Assembly: GCA_017559885.1 (NCBI GenBank)
Contig: JAFYQN010000083.1
Location: 1 to 12,380 of the forward strand
Direction: 5' to 3'
From: Clostridia bacterium
GTDB taxonomy: Bacteria; Bacillota; Clostridia; Oscillospirales; Acutalibacteraceae
DNA: 12,380 nucleotides
Shown: in pieces, positions 1 to 5,000 of the stretch
Numbering within the stretch: position 1 is the stretch's first letter
Layout of the letters: each line of letters opens with the position of its first letter
The notes under the pieces: generated by a model
What the model was told of the DNA's origin: nothing
Database searches by the model: none
What the model saw: the letters and a program-made list of their open reading frames with translations, nothing else
Program-made: the position numbers and the translations under genes

Positions 1-31
1 CTCGGTAAACAAACAGTTTTTTCTTTTTCAT
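1..31 (-). CDS. 5' end of an unidentified divergent gene (partial)
   Basis: Reading leftward, an ATG at 29-31 opens a frame that stays open to the window edge and gives MKKKKLFVYR. A Shine-Dalgarno-like AGGTGA (38-43, minus strand) sits 6 nt before this ATG, which is the main reason to call a gene. Ten codons are too few to identify a product; the lysine-rich start would fit a cytoplasmic protein or a short signal/anchor sequence equally well. Its divergent placement against the amino-sugar operon suggests a regulator, transporter or enzyme of the same pathway, but that is inference from position only. Confidence 0.45.
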   Translation of the reverse strand, partial: MKKKKLFVYR

Positions 32-43
32 TTTTTATCACCT

Positions 44-70
44 AGGAACATATTAACATAATATGTTCCT
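44..70. promoter_or_regulatory. 27-bp perfect palindrome in the divergent intergenic region
   Basis: Two perfect 11-bp arms (AGGAACATATT at 44-54 and AATATGTTCCT at 60-70) flank the 5-nt centre AACAT. A T-run follows on the plus strand, so it resembles a weak terminator. However, the gene to its left appears to be transcribed leftward, away from it, so no visible plus-strand gene ends here. It lies directly beside the ribosome binding site of the leftward gene, so an operator or a leader hairpin for that gene is the likelier reading. Confidence 0.5.
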
Positions 71-72
71 TT

Positions 73-111
73 TTGCAATATATTTGCCGTTATTTGCAAT
101 TTAATTGCAAA
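73..111. promoter_or_regulatory. phased TTGC-motif operator array upstream of nagB
   Basis: TTGC cores begin at 73, 84, 94 and 105, spaced 11, 10 and 11 bp, about one helical turn each, so all would face the same side of the DNA. Three of the four are the self-complementary TTGCAA. The last two form a perfect 19-bp palindrome (93-111: arms TTTGCAATT and AATTGCAAA around one T). The palindrome covers the -35 region of the nagB promoter. This is the layout of a repressor or co-operative activator binding region; the regulator is not in the window. Confidence 0.6.
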
Positions 112-128
112 AAGAAAAAATATATAAT
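100..128 (+). promoter_or_regulatory. probable promoter of the amino-sugar operon
   Basis: A perfect -10 box TATAAT is at 123-128. The hexamer 17 bp upstream (TTTAAT, 100-105) matches the -35 consensus only weakly and lies inside the operator palindrome. A strong -10 with a poor -35 overlapped by a palindrome suits a regulated promoter. Transcription would start near 135, giving a leader of about 30 nt before nagB. Confidence 0.6.
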
Positions 129-164
129 AAAAAATAGAAATTTATGTAAAGAGGTGCTATCTTT

Positions 165-905
165 ATGGTAAAAACTTTAACAAAAGACAAATTGGTAGTA
201 AATATTTATGAAAATCGTACCCTTATGGGTGAAGCGGCTGCTAATGATATTGCCGCTTGTATGGAAAAGTTGCTTAGCGAAAAAGACCATATAAATATGG
301 TGTTTGCGGCGGCTCCTTCACAAAACGACGTGCTAAAAAGTTTGCTTTCAAAACCACTCGCTTGGGACAAAGTAAACGCTTTCCATATGGATGAATACGT
401 AGGTCTTAAAAAGGAAGACGCTCAAAGTTTTGGTAATTACCTAAACGAGCATATCTTTAAGAAGGTTCCTTTTGCAAATATTTATTACGTTGCAGATTAT
501 GGTTTAGATTACGAACAACTACTCGCTGAAAATCCAATCGACATTGTTTGTCTTGGTATTGGCGAGAACGCTCACATTGCATTTAATGACCCGGGCGTTG
601 CTGACTTTAACGACCCCGTTCGTATTAAAAAGGCAAAACTTGACGACGTTTGCCGTATGCAACAGGTTCACGACGGTTGTTTCCCAACATTTGACGACGT
701 TCCTGAATACGCGTACACACTTACAATCCCTCAAATGACAAGCGCTGATTATATGTTCTGCGTGGTTCCTGCCGCTACAAAGGCAAACGCAGTTTACAAT
801 ACTGTAAACGAGGAAATCAACGATATGTGCCCTGCAACTATTCTTCGCCGTCACGATAACGCTATAATGTACTGCGATATAGACAGCGGCGCAAAGTTGC
901 TTTAA
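165..905 (+). CDS. nagB: glucosamine-6-phosphate deaminase-like protein (NagB family, divergent)
   Basis: The 246-residue product belongs to the NagB/6-phosphogluconolactonase fold. NagB converts glucosamine-6-phosphate to fructose-6-phosphate and ammonia in the cytoplasm. Visible signatures are FHMDEYVGL (residues 73-81; D76 corresponds to the E. coli catalytic base D72) and GIGENAHIAFNDP (131-143). In the second, the ring-opening histidine is kept (H137) but the positions matching E. coli D141 and E148 read N135 and D142. From memory, similar GEN.HIAFNDP versions occur in a wider family of NagB-like proteins, so this looks like a subfamily trait rather than decay. The start is set by an AGAGGTG site (150-156) 8 nt upstream. 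It is the first gene of an operon ending in nagA, which supports an amino-sugar-phosphate substrate; the exact sugar is uncertain. Confidence 0.85.
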   Translation: MVKTLTKDKLVVNIYENRTLMGEAAANDIAACMEKLLSEKDHINMVFAAAPSQNDVLKSLLSKPLAWDKVNAFHMDEYVGLKKEDAQSFGNYLNEHIFKKVPFANIYYVADYGLDYEQLLAENPIDIVCLGIGENAHIAFNDPGVADFNDPVRIKKAKLDDVCRMQQVHDGCFPTFDDVPEYAYTLTIPQMTSADYMFCVVPAATKANAVYNTVNEEINDMCPATILRRHDNAIMYCDIDSGAKLL

Positions 906-907
906 GT

Positions 908-993
908 AAAATCGCCCACAGCACCATTTTTTGTGAGTGGCAGTATAAAAAATACGGCTTCACTCACTGCAAAACGGCACTGTGAACAATTTT
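908..993 (-). repeat. 86-nt hairpin element between nagB and the isomerase gene
   Basis: Outer arms 908-926 and 975-993 are complementary over 19 positions. Inside are UUUU/AAAA pairs (927-930 with 971-974), a perfect 7-bp stem (GTGAGTG 933-939 with CACTCAC 961-967) and a small apical stem (943-946 with 952-955). Six outer positions are C-A or A-C mismatches if read as plus-strand RNA, but all six become G-U pairs in minus-strand RNA. The element is therefore better folded as a leftward transcript. It has no U-tract in a terminator position. It may be a dispersed palindromic repeat, a small antisense RNA, or an mRNA-stability hairpin. Confidence 0.6.
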
Positions 994-1025
994 CTTTTAA
1001 AGCAATAACGAAAGGAATGAATAAT

Positions 1026-1901
1026 ATGGACATTAAATTTAAACTTGGTGTTATTACCGATGAAGTAACACAAGATATTTTTGAAGCGGCCGAGTTTTGT
1101 CATAGACATGGACTTAAGTGTATGGAGGTTCGTTCGGTAAACGGACGTTCACCGTTTGACTACACCGACGATGACGTAGAGCAAATTATTGCCGCCGCAA
1201 AGAAATATGACCTCGATATTTCGGCTATTTCGTCACCTGTTTTTAAATGTGAATATGATGATGAGGAAGCAATAAAAGCCAACGTAGCAGGATTCGAAAA
1301 ATGCGCTATTATGGCAAACAAAATGGGCGCTAAATACATACGCGGTTTTGACTTTTGGAATAAGGACGTTCCCGTCGAAGTTCGCGCTACAATGTACGGC
1401 GATATTATCGCTCTTTGCGAAAAATACGACGTTTACTGTGCGCTTGAATCAGACCCTGCTATTCACAGTAGCACACCGCATAAACTTGCCGATTTGCTTC
1501 TTGCAATAAACAATCCTCGCATTAAGGCGCTCTTTGACCCGGGTAATGAAATTTGGGTTACAGGTAAAACAAGCGAAGACGCTTACGATAAACTTGCGCC
1601 TTGCGGCATAGTTAATATGCACGTAAAAGACGGTATTAATACTAATGGTAATACAGTAGCGGTAATGCCCGGTACAGGTGTTGCCGATTTTGTGGGTATT
1701 TTCAAAAAACTAATCGCTAACGGTTACGACGGCGCCGTAATGCTTGAAACACATTACCGTAAAAATGTTGAACTTGATGAAGAACAACTAAAACGTCCCG
1801 GTGGCAATGCCTTCTCGGACGGCGCTTATGAAGCGAGTGAAGAAAGCATTGTAGCACTTAAAGAAATTATAAATAAAGCATTAAAGGAGATAACAAAATG
1901 A
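1026..1901 (+). CDS. sugar phosphate isomerase/epimerase family TIM-barrel protein
   Basis: The 291-residue protein resembles the xylose-isomerase-like/AP-endonuclease-2-like TIM barrels (IolE, hexulose epimerases and relatives), which bind a divalent metal and move protons or eliminate groups on keto-sugars. Likely metal ligands follow the family order: E141 (in CALES), D171 (in FDPGN), H199 (in MHVKD) and E241 (in LETH). The frame is open back to a GTG at 933, but an AAAGGA site (1011-1016) fits the ATG at 1026 with 9-nt spacing, and the upstream extension is simply the translated hairpin element. The last codons overlap the next gene by ATGA, implying translational coupling. Because two oxidoreductases follow directly, the likely substrate is a keto-sugar they make, by analogy with oxidoreductase/TIM-barrel pairs in inositol and C-glycoside catabolism. 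The precise reaction is unknown. Confidence 0.8.
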   Translation: MDIKFKLGVITDEVTQDIFEAAEFCHRHGLKCMEVRSVNGRSPFDYTDDDVEQIIAAAKKYDLDISAISSPVFKCEYDDEEAIKANVAGFEKCAIMANKMGAKYIRGFDFWNKDVPVEVRATMYGDIIALCEKYDVYCALESDPAIHSSTPHKLADLLLAINNPRIKALFDPGNEIWVTGKTSEDAYDKLAPCGIVNMHVKDGINTNGNTVAVMPGTGVADFVGIFKKLIANGYDGAVMLETHYRKNVELDEEQLKRPGGNAFSDGAYEASEESIVALKEIINKALKEITK

Positions 1902-2968
1902 AAAAGTTAAACGTAGCAATTATTGGTCAAGGTAGAAGCGGTCGTGACATTCACGGCGCATTCTTTAAAAGTGAATACAATGAAAAATTCAACGTTATCG
2001 CAGTTGTAGAATTGCTTGAAGAGCGTCGTATCCGCGCTAAAGAAGAGTGGGGTTGCGATGTTTACGCTGACTATCGTGAACTCTTTGGCAGAACCGACAT
2101 CGACCTTGTTGTAAACAGCTCATACTCACATATGCACGCTGATATTACAATTGACCTATTAGAGCACGGATTTAACGTAGTTTGCGAAAAACCATTTGCT
2201 AAAAACTATGAAGAATGCGACCGCATTGTAAAAGCGTACGAAAAGAGCGGCAAAATGCTTAACGTTTTCCAACAGTCACGTTTTGCTCCATACTATACCG
2301 AAATTAAAAAGATTATCGAAAGCGGCAAACTTGGTCGCCCCGTTCAATACAGCATTGCTTTCTCTGGCTTTGCTCGTCGTTGGGACTGGCAGACTTACCA
2401 AGGTTACAATGGTGGCGAGGTTCGCAACACAGGTCCTCATCCACTTGACCAAGCGCTTGACATTTTGGGCTTTGACGATAATATTACCGTTTTCTCAAAG
2501 CTTGACCGCGTTAATACCTTTGGCGATGCTGAAGACTATGCAAAGATTATTCTTACAGCGCCAGGTAAACCACTTGTTGACGTTGACCTTTCAAAGTGTA
2601 ACGCGTACGCAGGTAATGTTTATGTTGTTCATTGTCAGTATGGTTCGCTTAAAGCTACTATGAGCGCTATTGACTATAAGTACTATAATCCTGAAACTGC
2701 GCCCGAGCAAAAGCTTACAATCGAGCCGCTCTTTAAAGAAGACCGTACTCCTGCTTATTGCTCTGAAACACTTGACTGGACCGAAGAACATGTTGACGTT
2801 GAGGGTACAGTATTTACCGTTGGTTGTAAGAAGTACTATGATATGATTTATGATTATCTTGTAGACGGTAAGGAAATGGAAATCACACCTTACCAAGTAC
2901 TCAAGCAGTTCAAGGTAATTGATACTATCCGCGCACAAAATCCATTAGATACCATTACTGTAAAATAG
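1898..2968 (+). CDS. Gfo/Idh/MocA family oxidoreductase (first copy)
   Basis: This 356-residue cytoplasmic protein is of the glucose-fructose oxidoreductase / inositol dehydrogenase family, which uses NAD(P) to oxidise or reduce hydroxyls on sugars and cyclitols. The N-terminus is a Rossmann fold with the dinucleotide motif GQGRSG (10-15). The family motif EKP is at 97-99 (CEKPFAKN), and K98 is the usual catalytic lysine. The histidine of the C-terminal catalytic motif is H181 in NTGPHPLDQ. It begins inside the preceding stop codon (ATGA, 1898-1901) and has an AAAGGAG-type site about 8 nt upstream. All the usual catalytic residues look intact, so it is probably active. Its substrate is inferred to be an amino sugar or sugar conjugate from its position between nagB-like and nagA-like genes. 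Confidence 0.88.
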   Translation: MKKLNVAIIGQGRSGRDIHGAFFKSEYNEKFNVIAVVELLEERRIRAKEEWGCDVYADYRELFGRTDIDLVVNSSYSHMHADITIDLLEHGFNVVCEKPFAKNYEECDRIVKAYEKSGKMLNVFQQSRFAPYYTEIKKIIESGKLGRPVQYSIAFSGFARRWDWQTYQGYNGGEVRNTGPHPLDQALDILGFDDNITVFSKLDRVNTFGDAEDYAKIILTAPGKPLVDVDLSKCNAYAGNVYVVHCQYGSLKATMSAIDYKYYNPETAPEQKLTIEPLFKEDRTPAYCSETLDWTEEHVDVEGTVFTVGCKKYYDMIYDYLVDGKEMEITPYQVLKQFKVIDTIRAQNPLDTITVK

Positions 2969-2980
2969 GGAGAAATTTTT

Positions 2981-3838
2981 ATGAAAATTGCAATTCTTGG
3001 TGTAGAAAATTCTCACGCAGATGCGTTTGGTAAATTAGTAAAAGAAAATCCAAAATACAGCGATATTGAAATCGTTGGTATTTATAGTGATGATGAAGAA
3101 GCAGTAAAGCGCATACTTGACGCAGGTTACGCTACCTATGCCGCCGCTTCGCCCGATGAATTTGTAGGTCAGGTTGACGGCGTTGTTATCACCGCGCGTC
3201 ACGGCAACAATCATCACAAATATGCTATGCCTTACGTAAAGGCAGGTATCCCTTGCTTTATTGATAAGCCATTTTGCGCAAATTTAGATTTGGCAAAGGA
3301 ACTCGCCCAAACAGCAAAGGACAATAACGTGCTTTTGTGCGGCGGCTCTTGTCTTAAATTTATTGATGAACTTAAACCCCTTGCTCGTATTGCAAAAAAT
3401 AAGACCGTTGTAAGCGGTCACATTTGTTGCCCTGTTAATATGGATAACCCATACGGTGGTTTTTGGTTCTATACACAGCATCTTATCGAAATGCTTATCA
3501 CCGTTTACGGTCGTAACGTAAAATCGGTTACTGCATACTGCCCTGACGAAAAGGCAAACCGTCTTACCGTTATATTCAACTTTGGAGAATTTGACGTTTG
3601 CGGTTTTTATACCAGCGCTTACAGATATTCGGCAGGTCTTCGCACATCTGATAACCAAATTTACGACACCTTCTGCGATGACGTTGCTTATACATACGTA
3701 AACGAGTTTGACGAGTTCGTAGAAATGGTTAAAAATGGCGTAATGCACGACAGTTACGACGACCTTGTATATCCTGTAAAGGTGCTTGACGCTATCGAAC
3801 GTTCATACAAAGAAAAGAAAGAAATTGTTATAGAATGA
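2981..3838 (+). CDS. short Gfo/Idh/MocA family oxidoreductase (second copy)
   Basis: The 285-residue protein has a Rossmann N-terminus and Gfo/Idh-type C-terminal domain but is shorter than the usual 330-390 residues. The dinucleotide-binding turn is atypical: LGVENSHADAFG (6-17) in place of the classical GxGxxG. The family DKP motif is at 95-97 (IDKPFCAN), keeping the catalytic lysine K96, and a histidine (H167 in FWFYTQHLIEM) stands where the catalytic histidine is expected. It is only distantly similar to the gene just upstream, so it does not look like a recent duplication. An AGGGAGA site precedes the ATG, and the stop overlaps nagA by ATGA. It may carry out a second redox step (for example re-reducing a keto intermediate) or act as a partner subunit; neither can be settled from sequence. 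Confidence 0.82.
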   Translation: MKIAILGVENSHADAFGKLVKENPKYSDIEIVGIYSDDEEAVKRILDAGYATYAAASPDEFVGQVDGVVITARHGNNHHKYAMPYVKAGIPCFIDKPFCANLDLAKELAQTAKDNNVLLCGGSCLKFIDELKPLARIAKNKTVVSGHICCPVNMDNPYGGFWFYTQHLIEMLITVYGRNVKSVTAYCPDEKANRLTVIFNFGEFDVCGFYTSAYRYSAGLRTSDNQIYDTFCDDVAYTYVNEFDEFVEMVKNGVMHDSYDDLVYPVKVLDAIERSYKEKKEIVIE

Positions 3839-4965
3839 AAATTTTAACTAACGCAAAAATTGTAACCGAGGGTAAAATACTTGAGGGTTACGACATAATC
3901 GTTGACAACGATAAGATTATTGATGTAAAACCAAGCGGTGAAACGAGTGGTGCAAAGGTAGATTTAGGCGGCAACTATATCGCCCCCGGTTTTATCGAAA
4001 TTCACTGTCACGGCGGTGGCGGATACGAGTTTATAGACGCGACAGCCGAAGCGTTTAAAAAAGTGTGTGAAACTCACGCTTCTCACGGCACACGAGTTAT
4101 TTACCCGACCATTAGCGCTACCGATTATGACACTATGGTGCGTGTGCTACAAACCGCGCGCGAGGTTAAAGACAGTTGCGCTTTAGAAATACCGGGTATT
4201 CACCTTGAGGGTCCGTATTTTGCGCTTGAAATGTGTGGTGGTCAAGCGCCTGGTATTGTGCGTGATATTGACCGCGAAGAGTACGAGTCTTTGCTTGAAG
4301 AATATAGCGACGTAATTGCTCGTTGGGACTACGCTCCCGAAAAGGATAAGGACAACGCATTCTTAAAAGCATTGACCGACAAGGGCATACTCCCCGCAAC
4401 AGCTCACTCATCTGCCGAGTATGACGACGTGGCTCGCGCGTTTGAGGACGGCAATCATCTTATAACCCACCTATATTCTTGCACTTCAACCATTACTCGT
4501 CATCAAGGTTTTAGACACCTTGGCATTATTGAAAGCGCATATTTGCTAGACGATATGTACGTAGAGGCAATTTGCGACGGATGCCACTTGCCGCTCCCAT
4601 TGCTTAAACTTATAATCAAGCAAAAGGGTACCGATCGAGTTTGCCTTATAACCGATGCGCTCCGTCCGGGTGGCATAGGAGAAGAGGGCAAGGAATATAC
4701 CGATTGTCCTGTGCCATTTGTTATAGAAGACGGTGTTGCAAAACTGCTTGACCGCTCGGCTTTTGCAGGCAGTATTGCTACAAGCGATATATTACTTAAA
4801 ACCGCAGTCAAAGCAGGTTGCAATGTTGCTGACGCTGTCAAAATGATGACCGAAACACCTGCAAAGGTAATGGGACTTAACACAAAAGGTAAAATTGCTC
4901 AAGGTTTTGACGCGCAATTTACTGTGTTTGATGGTAATTTAGATATTGTTGATATATCAATATAA
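3835..4965 (+). CDS. nagA: N-acetylglucosamine-6-phosphate deacetylase-like protein (NagA family, divergent)
   Basis: The 376-residue protein is an amidohydrolase-superfamily member, normally removing acetate from N-acetylglucosamine-6-phosphate in the cytoplasm. Motifs in order: HCHG (57-60), HLEGPYF (123-129, metal-binding E125), AHSSAEYDDV (190-199, H191), THLY (211-214, H212), CDGCHLP (247-253, with H251) and LITDA (271-275, catalytic D274). All key metal and catalytic positions are present. The classical GHSNA and THLFNAM stretches differ here (AHSSA, THLYSCTST), as does the FIEIHCHGGGGYEF entry motif. This fits a divergent subfamily that pairs with the divergent nagB at the head of the operon. 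Its start overlaps the previous stop (ATGA). It is last in the operon and is followed at once by a terminator. Role as a deacetylase is likely; the sugar backbone may not be glucosamine. Confidence 0.87.
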   Translation: MKILTNAKIVTEGKILEGYDIIVDNDKIIDVKPSGETSGAKVDLGGNYIAPGFIEIHCHGGGGYEFIDATAEAFKKVCETHASHGTRVIYPTISATDYDTMVRVLQTAREVKDSCALEIPGIHLEGPYFALEMCGGQAPGIVRDIDREEYESLLEEYSDVIARWDYAPEKDKDNAFLKALTDKGILPATAHSSAEYDDVARAFEDGNHLITHLYSCTSTITRHQGFRHLGIIESAYLLDDMYVEAICDGCHLPLPLLKLIIKQKGTDRVCLITDALRPGGIGEEGKEYTDCPVPFVIEDGVAKLLDRSAFAGSIATSDILLKTAVKAGCNVADAVKMMTETPAKVMGLNTKGKIAQGFDAQFTVFDGNLDIVDISI

Positions 4966-4998
4966 AAAAGCAACGATGTGAAAACATCGTTGCTTTTT
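4965..4998. terminator. bidirectional terminator between convergent genes
   Basis: A 15-bp perfect stem (4965-4979 with 4984-4998) with core GCAACGATGT and loop GAAA is flanked by A-run and T-run, so it gives a hairpin plus U-tail on both strands. It sits between the stop of nagA and the stop of the leftward hydrolase gene, serving both. Confidence 0.93.
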
Positions 4999-5000
4999 GT

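Noticed and set aside
933..1025. GTG start at 933 adding 31 residues to the TIM-barrel protein
   Set aside because: There is no ribosome binding site before it, the added residues are the translated hairpin element, and the AAAGGA at 1011-1016 points to the ATG at 1026.
1898..3838. Two adjacent Gfo/Idh genes as a recent tandem duplication
   Set aside because: They differ in length (356 against 285 residues), cofactor loop (GQGRSG against GVENSH) and C-terminal sequence, so they are old paralogues at most.
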